A stretch of DNA of 14,807 nucleotides from contig WFTU01000100.1 of NCBI GenBank assembly GCA_015485375.1, positions 1-14,807 on the forward strand. Reading direction: 5' to 3'. Below, in pieces: positions 6,499-14,696 of the stretch (its first letter is position 1; each line of letters begins with the position of its first letter). The position numbers were made by a program, and so were the translations under genes. The notes below the pieces were generated by a model. It saw nothing but the letters and a program-made list of their open reading frames with translations. It was not told the DNA's origin and searched no databases. This DNA comes from Paracoccaceae bacterium (GTDB taxonomy: Bacteria; Pseudomonadota; Alphaproteobacteria; Rhodobacterales; Rhodobacteraceae).

Positions 6499-6633
6499 TA
6501 TCTCTCAGCCTTTGTTTTGTGGAACACCCGACAAAGGAGCATTCTTGTTGTTATTGCACAGGATAATGGGGGTTGCGGGGCGATTTTTCCACCCCTTGAG
6601 GTGGAATTTCTTCGCAATTGCACAAATTTCGGC
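6499..6633 (-). promoter_or_regulatory. trkH-hfq intergenic region with hairpin and repeats; probable hfq promoter region
   Basis: The 135-bp gap holds several elements. TTCCACC (6587-6593) and GGTGGAA (6600-6606) form a perfect 7-bp hairpin with a 6-nt loop. On the transcribed (minus) strand it is followed by an A-run rather than a T-run, so it is not an obvious trkH terminator. ATTGCACA occurs twice in the same orientation (6553-6560 and 6617-6624), 64 bp apart, the second copy overlapping the palindrome GCAATTGC (6614-6621). I could not assign a confident -35/-10 pair. Its length suggests that hfq has its own promoter here. Confidence 0.35.
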
Positions 6634-8142
6634 CTATCGGCGCCAATAACTCGGGTTGAACAGGGCAATCAGCACCAGAACCTCGACCCGACCGAAGATC
6701 ATGGCAATGCTCAGAACGCTCAGGCCGAGAGAATCAAGATTGGAGAATTTCAGCGCCGGATCGAGCATCGCCGCCGCCGGTCCGGTATTGGTGAGCGCGG
6801 CAATCGCCAGCCCTGCGCTATCCTCGAAGGGCACATTTTCCAGCGCCAGCGCCAGCATCACCAGCGCGATACCGATGGAAAACAGCATCAGGAATATCCA
6901 GGCAATCAGCCCCCCTTCCCTACGGAACCGCCGCGCCGCCATCCCTGCGCCGCCAACGCTCGACGGATGCACCAGCCGTTCAAGTTCCCGTAGCCCGTGT
7001 TTATAGAGCGCATAGATACGCAGCAGCTTCACCCCGCCCGCAGTGGTTGCCACACCGCCACCCGCCACCGCAACGGCCAGCAGGACAATCCCCGGCGTGC
7101 CCATGCCGGACCAGTTGCGCGCGGTCAGCCAGTCGGCGCTCTCGAACCCCGTGGTGGTCAGGAAAGACAGCACCGTAAACAGGCTGCCCCAGAGCGCGCG
7201 CAAAGCCGCCAGCGAATCCTCCTGCGTGCGCACATCGAAGGCGGCGAGCCAGTGGCGCACGAACAGCACCAGCGAGACGCCACCAATGGCAATCAGCATG
7301 ATTTTCACTTCGGCATCCCGCCTGATCCAGCCGAAAGAGCGCCAGTTGGCGATGCTCAGGAACATGCGGTGGCTGACTGCAAACATCAGGAACAGCACCA
7401 TGAAGACTTCGCCCCAGCGCCCCGAACTGCTGCCCTCCAGCCCCCCGACCGGGGAAATCCCGCTCGTGGACAGGATCGACATCGAATGGATCGCGGCCAC
7501 AAAGGCGCGATCACCGGACAGGATCAGCGCCATCATCAACACAAAGGTCGCCACCGCATATACCGGTCCGATGGAGGCAATAATCCGCAAAATCCGTTCC
7601 GAAGAATCCGTATCACCCCGTGAATCCGCCCCGACCCCCGTGCCCGCCACCGGCGAGCGGATCTCGAAACCGCCGATATTCATCGGCTCCATAATCGAAA
7701 AGGCAATCACCAGAATGAACAGACCACCCATCCAAGACACCAACCCGCGCCACAGGTGGATCGCGGGGGCGACGCTGAACGGATCATCGATCAATGTCGC
7801 GCCGGTGGTGGTCAAGCTGGACAACATCTCGAAATACCCGCGCAGCGGCCCGAAGGACGGCACAAGCGAGATAACCGGCAGGGCCAGAAACAGCGGCAGG
7901 ATCGCGTAAACCAGCAGGATGGTCACCAGATGCGCGCGCGCCGAGATACGCGGTTGCCGGTTCATCAGCGACAGACCCAGAATAAACGACAGCGCCAGCA
8001 TCAACGCCATGGAGCCAATAAAACCCTGCGCGACATTCCAGTCACCGATCTTGATGGCATAGCCCGCAGGCACCAGCATCGCCAGCGCCCCGATCATCAT
8101 GACCAGTGCAAACAGGGGATATTGTCGAAGGTGCGCCAGCAT
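6634..8142 (-). CDS. trkH: Trk potassium uptake system, membrane subunit TrkH
   Basis: This 502-residue inner-membrane protein has many hydrophobic helices. TrkH forms the K+-conducting pore and is gated by the cytosolic TrkA ring. The four pore loops of the SKT superfamily can all be read: TTTGAT (111-116), STSGIS (225-230), TTTGFE (329-334) and TNTGPA (451-456), each with the filter glycine. The GGVATTAGGVKLLR segment (362-375) corresponds to the intramembrane gating loop, and the C-terminus GRVEVLVLIALFNPSYWR is typical. The ATG shares its A with the TGA of trkA (TGATG), so translation is probably coupled. There is no separate Shine-Dalgarno. The membrane and regulatory subunits should therefore be made together. 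Confidence 0.95.
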   Translation of the reverse strand: MLAHLRQYPLFALVMMIGALAMLVPAGYAIKIGDWNVAQGFIGSMALMLALSFILGLSLMNRQPRISARAHLVTILLVYAILPLFLALPVISLVPSFGPLRGYFEMLSSLTTTGATLIDDPFSVAPAIHLWRGLVSWMGGLFILVIAFSIMEPMNIGGFEIRSPVAGTGVGADSRGDTDSSERILRIIASIGPVYAVATFVLMMALILSGDRAFVAAIHSMSILSTSGISPVGGLEGSSSGRWGEVFMVLFLMFAVSHRMFLSIANWRSFGWIRRDAEVKIMLIAIGGVSLVLFVRHWLAAFDVRTQEDSLAALRALWGSLFTVLSFLTTTGFESADWLTARNWSGMGTPGIVLLAVAVAGGGVATTAGGVKLLRIYALYKHGLRELERLVHPSSVGGAGMAARRFRREGGLIAWIFLMLFSIGIALVMLALALENVPFEDSAGLAIAALTNTGPAAAMLDPALKFSNLDSLGLSVLSIAMIFGRVEVLVLIALFNPSYWRR

Positions 8143-9518
8143 CAGAAGAAATCGATGCTGACCTGGAACAGCTGTTCGATGACCGGAACGTCGATCGAGA
8201 GCGCAAATACCGTCAGCACATCGCCCTCCTCGACCCTTGTGTCGCCCTTGGGCGCCAGTATTTCACCGCGCTTGAGCAGGGTGCCGACCATTGCCCCCTC
8301 CGGCCAGTCGATGTCGCGGATCAGCTTGCCGGCTATGGGCGAGGTTCCCATCACCTGCGCCTCGATCACCTCGGCTTCCGCATCGCCAATCGAATAGACC
8401 TTGTGTACCGACCCGTGCCGGATATGGCGCAGGATCGACGAAACCGTCGTGGCGCGCGGGTTGATAAACGCATCGATTCCGAGCGGCTCCAGCAGCGTTG
8501 TCAGACTCGGATCATTGACCAGCGCGATAGTAAGCGGCGCGCCGGCGGCCTTGGCCCGCGCACAGGCCAGCAGATTGGTCTTGTCGTCGTCTGTCACCGC
8601 CAGAACAGCGTCGGCCTTGTGAATATTGGCCTCTTCCAGCAGGGCCATATCCAGCCCGTCGCCGTTCAGCACAATCGTGCGTTCCAGCGCGTCGGCCACC
8701 ACCTCGGCCCGGTTCCGGTTGGCCTCGATCACCTTGGCCCGCACGCGGCGTGCCCCCTTTTCAAGCGCCTCGGCCACGAACAGTCCGACGTTGCCGCCGC
8801 CGATAATAATTGCGCGATCCGTGTTCGGGTTCGACTTGCCGAAAATCTCGTAGGTGCGCGAAACATCCTCGGTCGCGACCAGCAGATAGGTCTGGTCCTT
8901 CGGGAACAGCTGGTCATTTGGATGCGGCACAAACAGCTTGCCCTCGCGCCGCACACCGACCACCACCGCCCGCAGCGTCGAAAACAGCTCCGAGAGCTGG
9001 CGCAGCGGCGTATTCAGCACCGCGCAATCCTCGCCAAGGCTCAGACCCACGAGTTGCACCTTCTCGTCGATAAAGGCCTCGGTGTCGAAGGCCGCAGGGG
9101 CAGCCAGACGCCGCAGCGCCGCCTGCGCAACCTCGCGCTCCGGCGAGATAATCACATCAATCGGCAGATGCTCGCGCCGGTAAAGGTCGGAATACTGCGG
9201 ATCGAGATAGGACTGCGCCCGCAACCGCGCGATCTTGCGCGGAACCTCGAACACCGAATGGGCCACCTGACAGGTCACCATATTCACCTCGTCCGAGAAG
9301 GTCGCGGCGATAATCATATCCGCATCGCGCGCACCTGCACGTTCCAGAACATCTGGGTGCGAGGCAAAGCCCGCAACGCCGCTCACGTCCATCGCGTCGG
9401 TAATCCGGCGCACCAGACCGGGGTTGTTGTCCACCACGGTCACGCTGTTGTTCTCGGTCGAAAGGTAGCGCGCCAGCTGCCAGCCGACCTGCCCTGCCCC
9501 ACAAATGATAATCTTCAT
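8142..9518 (-). CDS. trkA: Trk potassium uptake system, regulatory subunit TrkA
   Basis: The protein has 458 residues, the usual length. TrkA is a peripheral cytosolic protein with two tandem RCK (TrkA-N plus TrkA-C) units that binds NAD(H) and ATP/ADP and gates TrkH. The first Rossmann motif is GAGQVG (7-12), with the acidic residue D30 ending the second strand. The second motif is GGGNVG (240-245). TrkA-C domains follow each (about 145-225 and 365-450). An AGGA Shine-Dalgarno (9526-9529) lies 7 nt before the ATG. It starts 60 nt after ntrX on the same strand; a 7-bp G+C-rich hairpin without a T-run spans the ntrX stop, so readthrough from ntrX is plausible. ntrX-trkA adjacency is known in alphaproteobacteria. 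Confidence 0.96.
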   Translation of the reverse strand: MKIIICGAGQVGWQLARYLSTENNSVTVVDNNPGLVRRITDAMDVSGVAGFASHPDVLERAGARDADMIIAATFSDEVNMVTCQVAHSVFEVPRKIARLRAQSYLDPQYSDLYRREHLPIDVIISPEREVAQAALRRLAAPAAFDTEAFIDEKVQLVGLSLGEDCAVLNTPLRQLSELFSTLRAVVVGVRREGKLFVPHPNDQLFPKDQTYLLVATEDVSRTYEIFGKSNPNTDRAIIIGGGNVGLFVAEALEKGARRVRAKVIEANRNRAEVVADALERTIVLNGDGLDMALLEEANIHKADAVLAVTDDDKTNLLACARAKAAGAPLTIALVNDPSLTTLLEPLGIDAFINPRATTVSSILRHIRHGSVHKVYSIGDAEAEVIEAQVMGTSPIAGKLIRDIDWPEGAMVGTLLKRGEILAPKGDTRVEEGDVLTVFALSIDVPVIEQLFQVSIDFF

Positions 9519-9578
9519 CGCGAATTCCTGTCCGAGCGGTTTCTACCGCGTTGTTATGCGCCTATTCCGCCGCGGGCG

Positions 9579-10958
9579 TCAATCATGCCCGCGCCGCGCG
9601 CCGCTCTTCTGTCCGGTGACTATATCGAGCGATTTCAGCTTGCGATGCAGGGCGGACCGCTCCATGCCGACGAAATTCGCGGTGCGGGAAATATTGCCGG
9701 AAAAACGGTTGATCTGCGAAATCAGATATTCCCGCTCGAACATCTCGCGCGCATCGCGCAGGGTCATGGCGGCAAAGCTCGCCCCTATCGAATAATGCGC
9801 TTCGCTTTGCGCCCCTCCGGGCAACTCGTTTGCCTCCACCGGTCCGCTGTCGGGGCCGAGGATCAGCATGCGCTCCACCGTGTTGCGCAACTGCCGGATA
9901 TTGCCCGGCCAGTCCATGATCTGCATCTGCGCCAGAATTTCCTCGGACATTTCGCGCAAGGGCAAACCCTGCGAGGCATTGAGTTCACGCACGAAATGCG
10001 CGCACAACACCGGAATATCCGTGCGTCGCGCCTCCAGATCCGGCACCTCTATCGGCACCACGTTCAGGCGGTGGAACAGTTCCTCGCGGAAATTCCCCTC
10101 GCTGATTTCACGGCGCAAATCGCGGTTGGTGGCGGAGATCACACGCACATCGACCCGCACCACATCCTGCCCGCCAACGCGGGTAAAGCTCTGGTCGACC
10201 AGCACCCGCAAGATTTTCGACTGCGTGCCATAAGGCATGTCGGCCACTTCATCGAAGAACAGAATCCCGTTGTGCGCCCGCTCGAACAGGCCCGGTTCAT
10301 ACCCGCGATCCGGCGATTCCCGCCCGAACAGCACTTCTTCCATCCGTTCCGGCTCGATCGAGGCCGAATTGACCGTCACAAACGGCCCGTTTGCCCGCAA
10401 TCCGTTGCTGTGGATAAACCGCGCCGCCACCTCCTTGCCTACTCCGGCCGCACCGGTCAGCATCACACGGCTGTTGGCGCTCGCGACCTTTTCCAGCTGG
10501 TTTTTCAGGGTTTTGAAGGCCGGACTCTCGCCCACCATCACCGCGCTCTGGCTTTCCTGCCGTTTCAGCGCCGCATTCTCGCGCCGCAGTTTGGAGGCCT
10601 CCAGCGCCCGCCCGATCACCACGATCAACTGGTCTATATTGAAGGGTTTCTCGATAAAGTCGTAGGCCCCCTGCTTTACCGCCGCTACCGCAATTTCGAT
10701 GTTTCCATGGCCCGAGATTATCACCACCGGAATATCGGGATTGTCCCGGCGCACCGATTTCAGGATGTCGATCCCGTCCAGTTTGCTTTCCTTGAGCCAG
10801 ATGTCGAGGATCACCAGATCGGGCGGTGAATCATTAATGGCGAAAAATGCGGAATCGGAATCCCACGCCAGCCGCACCGAATGCCCCTCGTCGCGCAGGA
10901 TATCCCCGATCAGTTCGCGAATGTCCTTCTCGTCGTCTACAACAAGTATATCACCCAT
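9579..10958 (-). CDS. ntrX: Response regulator NtrX, atypical: no GAFTGA loop
   Basis: The protein has 459 residues. Receiver domain: acidic pair D8/D9, phosphoacceptor D52, switch Ser82 and Lys104. AAA+ domain: Walker A GAAGVGKE (169-176), Walker B GILFFDE (231-237) and arginine-rich NRDLRREI. C-terminus: a Fis-type helix-turn-helix (about 428-449, ISRTANFVGMERSALHRKL). The L1 loop that contacts sigma-54 is missing its GAFTGA motif. Between FG (211-212) and GLFERA (223-228) stands only RESPDRGYEP, about four residues shorter than in E. coli NtrC. Alphaproteobacterial NtrX proteins commonly lack this motif and can act without sigma-54. NtrX is phosphorylated by NtrY and is linked to nitrogen, redox and envelope control. 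Its ATG overlaps the end of ntrY by 8 nt and has a GGAG site 4 nt upstream. Confidence 0.95.
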   Translation of the reverse strand: MGDILVVDDEKDIRELIGDILRDEGHSVRLAWDSDSAFFAINDSPPDLVILDIWLKESKLDGIDILKSVRRDNPDIPVVIISGHGNIEIAVAAVKQGAYDFIEKPFNIDQLIVVIGRALEASKLRRENAALKRQESQSAVMVGESPAFKTLKNQLEKVASANSRVMLTGAAGVGKEVAARFIHSNGLRANGPFVTVNSASIEPERMEEVLFGRESPDRGYEPGLFERAHNGILFFDEVADMPYGTQSKILRVLVDQSFTRVGGQDVVRVDVRVISATNRDLRREISEGNFREELFHRLNVVPIEVPDLEARRTDIPVLCAHFVRELNASQGLPLREMSEEILAQMQIMDWPGNIRQLRNTVERMLILGPDSGPVEANELPGGAQSEAHYSIGASFAAMTLRDAREMFEREYLISQINRFSGNISRTANFVGMERSALHRKLKSLDIVTGQKSGARRGHD

Positions 10959-13215
10959 TATTCTCCATTCCCGGGGTTAACCCCTGTTCTTGCTCGTTAT
11001 TCTCCGTCAGGACCGGCAGCACAATTTCCGCCTCCGCCCCGCCGGTCCCGCCACCGTCGAACGCCGGCGCATCGCGCAATTCCAGATGCCCCTCGTGTTC
11101 CTCGATGATCTTTTTCACAATCGAAAGCCCCAGCCCCGTGCCGCTGTCGCGATGGGTCACATAGGGCTCGAACAACCGCGCCCGCTGCGCCGGCAGGCCG
11201 ATGCCGTTGTCCTGAATACGGATGACGACGTTGGGTCTGCCCGGCTCGACCAGCACCCGAACTTCGCCTTCGATTTCGCCGGTTTTCCGTTTTTCGGCAA
11301 TGGCTTCGCGTGCGTTCTTGATCAGGTTGGTAAACGCCTGCCCCATCAATGTGGGGTCCAGACTGACCATCACGGGCTCTTCCGGTACCTGCAGGGTCAC
11401 GGCGATCTCCGGATCCGCCTCGTTTTGCAACAACACGGCATCACGCAGAATATCCACCACATTCGCGGGGCGCTTTTCCGGCGCAGGCATACGGGCGAAC
11501 TTGGCAAACTCATCGACAATCCGCCGCAAATCTCCGGTCTGGCGGATAATCACGTCCGCATATTGCTCCAGCGCCTCGCGCTCCTCGCCCACCATCGGCC
11601 CGAACTTGCGCCGCAGCCGGTCGGCCGACAGCTGGATCGGGGTGAGCGGGTTCTTGATTTCATGCGCAATGCGCCGCGCCACGTCCCCCCAGGCCGCCAT
11701 GCGCTGTGCGGAAACCAGATCGGTGACATCGTCAAAGGCAATCACATAGCCCTCGATTCCGCCCTCCTGCGCGCGGCGCGAGGCAATCCTGACCAGCAGG
11801 TTTTCGTGTCGTCCGGCGCGTACCACCTCTATCTCGCCCTGTTCCACCAGCCGCCCTCGCCGCTTCAGACGCTCCAGCAACGGCGCGAACTCCGGCACCG
11901 TATCGCCAAGCGCGCGGCCAAGGTCGGCCTCCGCATCCAGCACCAGCAGGCGCGCAGCCGCCGCGTTCAGAAACTCGACATTCCCCGCACTATCCAGCCC
12001 GATCACCCCTGCCGTAACGCCCGACAGAACGGAGTCAAACAGCCGCCTCCGCTTCTCCGTCTCCGCATGCACATCCAGCAGCGCGTTCCGCTGCCCGCGC
12101 ACCTGCGCGATCATGTCGTTGAAGGTCCGCCCGAGGATGGCAATCTCGTCGTCGCCCTCCTCCTCGATCACGCGCACGTCCAGATCGCCCTTCCCGACCC
12201 TCTCGGCAGCACCGGCCAGCCTGCCGACCGGCCGCGACAACCGCTCGGCGAACCACATGCCGAACCAGACCGCGGCCAGAATAACGATCAGCGCAAAGCC
12301 CAGATAGATCAGCGCGAATTCGAACAACAGCTTGCCGCGCTCGCTTTCCAGCTGGTTGTAAAGCGCCACGGTTTCCTTGGTATCATCGAGCAGCGACAGG
12401 ATATTCCCGTCCACCGGTCGCGTGACATACAGCAGCCGGTCGGGATAGGCCGACAACGGCACCAGCGCGCGGAACTCGTCGTTGGTCCAGTCCTGTATAA
12501 TCACCACCTCGCCCGCCAGCGCCCGCTTGATCTCCGCCTGTGTCGGCTTCTCGAAATCGAACAGATAGGACCGCTCGCCGCGCACGACGATATCGCCGAA
12601 GGAATCGATGACAAAAGCTTCCGAAAGCGCCCGTTGCATCTGCAACTGCCCGCGGTTCAGATATTGCCGCAGCTCGGAATCGCCCAACAACGGCACACGG
12701 CGTTTTTGCGCATCCAGATAGCGTTGCAGCACGGTCGCATCCGCCTCCAGCGTATCGCGATGCTCGCGCTCGTAGGCCTGCGCCGCCGTTAACGAGTTGT
12801 TGACAACCTGCCGCACCCGATCGGAAAACCAGCTCTCCAGCCCGAAATTCAGGGTCACAGCCGCAAAAATCGCCACCAGAACCGTCGGGATCAGCGCCGT
12901 GAGGGTAAACACACCGGTCAGGCGCAAATGCAGCTTCGATCCGGCCGAGCGCCGCCGCCGCGCCGCGATAATCCGCACCACCTGCCGCGACACGAGGGCC
13001 GCGACAATCAGCACATAGATCAGGTCGGCCAGCACCACCAGACGCAGCAACTGCGGATTTCCGGGCCGGTCGAATGCGCCGAAAAACAGGAAGGTGGCAA
13101 CAACCAGAGTCGGCCCGAGGATCACCAGCGACAATGTCACAACATTGCGCAACATGCGGTTGGTCCGCAGGGTTTCCAGTCTGGAAAAACTCGTTCTCAG
13201 GATGCTTTGTTGCAA
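10951..13215 (-). CDS. ntrY: Membrane sensor histidine kinase NtrY
   Basis: The protein has 754 residues. Visible order: membrane helices at about 24-47, 58-76 and 98-122; an extracytoplasmic region (about 123-295); a further helix (298-322); a HAMP linker (about 323-375); a PAS domain (about 390-500); the HisKA site RIAHEIKNPLTP with His518; and a HATPase domain with N634, DNGIGLP (669-675) and GTGLGL (692-697). It is expected to phosphorylate NtrX. The best start is the TTG at 13213-13215, the only one close behind an in-frame TAA. No clear Shine-Dalgarno precedes it, and the next candidate is the ATG at 13155, just before the first helix, so the N-terminus is uncertain by 20 residues. It follows ntrC after 44 nt and overlaps ntrX. 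Confidence 0.94.
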   Translation of the reverse strand: MQQSILRTSFSRLETLRTNRMLRNVVTLSLVILGPTLVVATFLFFGAFDRPGNPQLLRLVVLADLIYVLIVAALVSRQVVRIIAARRRRSAGSKLHLRLTGVFTLTALIPTVLVAIFAAVTLNFGLESWFSDRVRQVVNNSLTAAQAYEREHRDTLEADATVLQRYLDAQKRRVPLLGDSELRQYLNRGQLQMQRALSEAFVIDSFGDIVVRGERSYLFDFEKPTQAEIKRALAGEVVIIQDWTNDEFRALVPLSAYPDRLLYVTRPVDGNILSLLDDTKETVALYNQLESERGKLLFEFALIYLGFALIVILAAVWFGMWFAERLSRPVGRLAGAAERVGKGDLDVRVIEEEGDDEIAILGRTFNDMIAQVRGQRNALLDVHAETEKRRRLFDSVLSGVTAGVIGLDSAGNVEFLNAAAARLLVLDAEADLGRALGDTVPEFAPLLERLKRRGRLVEQGEIEVVRAGRHENLLVRIASRRAQEGGIEGYVIAFDDVTDLVSAQRMAAWGDVARRIAHEIKNPLTPIQLSADRLRRKFGPMVGEEREALEQYADVIIRQTGDLRRIVDEFAKFARMPAPEKRPANVVDILRDAVLLQNEADPEIAVTLQVPEEPVMVSLDPTLMGQAFTNLIKNAREAIAEKRKTGEIEGEVRVLVEPGRPNVVIRIQDNGIGLPAQRARLFEPYVTHRDSGTGLGLSIVKKIIEEHEGHLELRDAPAFDGGGTGGAEAEIVLPVLTENNEQEQGLTPGMENNG

Positions 13216-13259
13216 GATAGAGACAGATTCTGTTGTTTATGTCGCAATATGTGACAAGT

Positions 13260-14696
13260 TTACATCATCTTCTTGCCGCGTGTCACCTGAATGTCGAGGT
13301 CTTTGATCTTTTTTCTCAGCGTATTGCGGTTAATGCCCAGCAATTCGGCCGTTTTGAGCTGGTTTCCCCGCGTGGCGGCCAGCGAGAGCGCAATCAGCGG
13401 CAACTCCACCTCCTGCAAAATCCGGTTATACAGGCCCGAGGGCGGCAGTGCATCGCCGTGCAGGTCGAAATAGCGCCGCAAATGGTTCTCGATCGAGGTC
13501 GAAAGCCGTTCGCCCCGCGCCTCCACCGGCTGCATGGCCGAACTCGGGCGCATGGTGATTTCCTGCGTCACCACCTTGTCGCTGATCACATCGTCGGGGC
13601 AAAGCACCGCCAGACGCCGCATCAGGTTTTCCAGCTCGCGCACGTTGCCGCTCCACGGTTGCTGCTTCAAAATCTCGATCGCCTCGTTGGAGATCGCCTT
13701 GCTCGGCAACCCCTCCCCTTCGGCCTGCCGCAGGAAATGGCGCGCCAGATCGCCGATATCCTCCAGCCGCTCGCGCAGGGACGGCAGCCGGATCGGCACG
13801 ACATTCAGACGGTAAAACAGATCCTCGCGGAAGGAGCCTTCGTTGATACGCGCGCGCAAATCCTGATTGGTGGCCGCAATGATCCGCACATCGGCGCGGC
13901 GGGTTTCATGCCCGCCGACACGGGTGAACTCGCCCTCCTGCAACACCCGCAACAATCGCGTTTGCGCCTCCATCGGCATGTCGCCAACCTCGTCGAGGAA
14001 CAGGGTCCCGCGATCGGCCTGCTCGAACTTGCCCTTGACAGTTTCGGAAATGCCGTTGGCGGGGCTGGCCTCGATCCCGAACAGTTCGGCCTCGATATTT
14101 TCCGGCGGAATTGCCGCCATGTTGATGGCGACGAACGGCCCATCCTTGCGGTGGCCGAAACTGTGCAGCGCCTGCGCCACCAGTTCCTTGCCCGTGCCGG
14201 AATCCCCCGTGACCATCACGCCAAGGTCCGCATTCATCAGCCGCGCCATGATGCGATAGACCTCCTGCATCGCCGGCGAGCGCCCGATCAACGGCAGATC
14301 CTCCTCCTTGTCGATCCGGCGCTCCGGCGCCGCATTGCGCGACAGCGCCTTGTTCACCGTCGCCAGCAGATCCTTCAGGTCAAAGGGCTTGGGCAGATAG
14401 TCATAGGCCCCCGCCTCGGTCGCGCGAATGGCCGTCATCACCGTATTTTGCGCGCTCATCACGATCACCGGCAAATCGGGCCGCTTTTTCCCGATCGCCG
14501 GCAGAATATCGAGCGCATCGCCGTCGGGCATCATCACATCGGTGACGACAACATCGCCCTCGCCTTCCTCGATCCAGCGCCAGAGCGTCGAAATCGCCCC
14601 CGTCGAGCGCACACGGCACCCCGCCCGTGTCAGCGCCTGACTGAGAACCGTGCGAATGGTGCGGTCGTCGTCCGCGACAATAATCGTGCCGTCCAT
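13260..14696 (-). CDS. ntrC: Nitrogen regulator NtrC, atypical: GAFTGA replaced
   Basis: The protein has 478 residues. Receiver domain: D10/D11, phosphoacceptor D53, Lys103. AAA+ domain: Walker A GDSGTGKE (164-171) and Walker B GTLFLDE (230-236). C-terminus: a Fis-type helix-turn-helix (about 447-468) followed by a basic tail ending GKKMM. The ATPase site looks intact, but at the sigma-54 contact loop GAFTGA is replaced by SPANGI (211-216) with no change in length relative to E. coli NtrC. Rhodobacter capsulatus NtrC likewise lacks GAFTGA and activates sigma-70 RNA polymerase, and this protein probably does the same for nitrogen-responsive genes. The ATG has a strong GGAGG site 7 nt upstream and shares one base with the ntrB stop (TAATG). 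NtrB should be its kinase and phosphatase. Confidence 0.96.
   Translation of the reverse strand: MDGTIIVADDDRTIRTVLSQALTRAGCRVRSTGAISTLWRWIEEGEGDVVVTDVMMPDGDALDILPAIGKKRPDLPVIVMSAQNTVMTAIRATEAGAYDYLPKPFDLKDLLATVNKALSRNAAPERRIDKEEDLPLIGRSPAMQEVYRIMARLMNADLGVMVTGDSGTGKELVAQALHSFGHRKDGPFVAINMAAIPPENIEAELFGIEASPANGISETVKGKFEQADRGTLFLDEVGDMPMEAQTRLLRVLQEGEFTRVGGHETRRADVRIIAATNQDLRARINEGSFREDLFYRLNVVPIRLPSLRERLEDIGDLARHFLRQAEGEGLPSKAISNEAIEILKQQPWSGNVRELENLMRRLAVLCPDDVISDKVVTQEITMRPSSAMQPVEARGERLSTSIENHLRRYFDLHGDALPPSGLYNRILQEVELPLIALSLAATRGNQLKTAELLGINRNTLRKKIKDLDIQVTRGKKMM

Noticed and set aside
6587..6606. Hairpin after trkH as an intrinsic terminator
   Set aside because: The T-run lies on the + strand side, whereas trkH is transcribed from the minus strand, where the stem is followed by A residues.
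9571..9593. Hairpin at the end of ntrX as a terminator
   Set aside because: The G+C-rich 7-bp stem contains the ntrX stop in its loop but has no T-run, so termination before trkA is not supported.
8106..10829. A 907-codon open frame on the + strand, antisense to trkA and most of ntrX
   Set aside because: It runs opposite well-recognised conserved genes, its product is rich in Arg, His, Gln and Pro with no domain I recognise, and no ribosome site supports it. Long antisense frames are common in high-G+C DNA.
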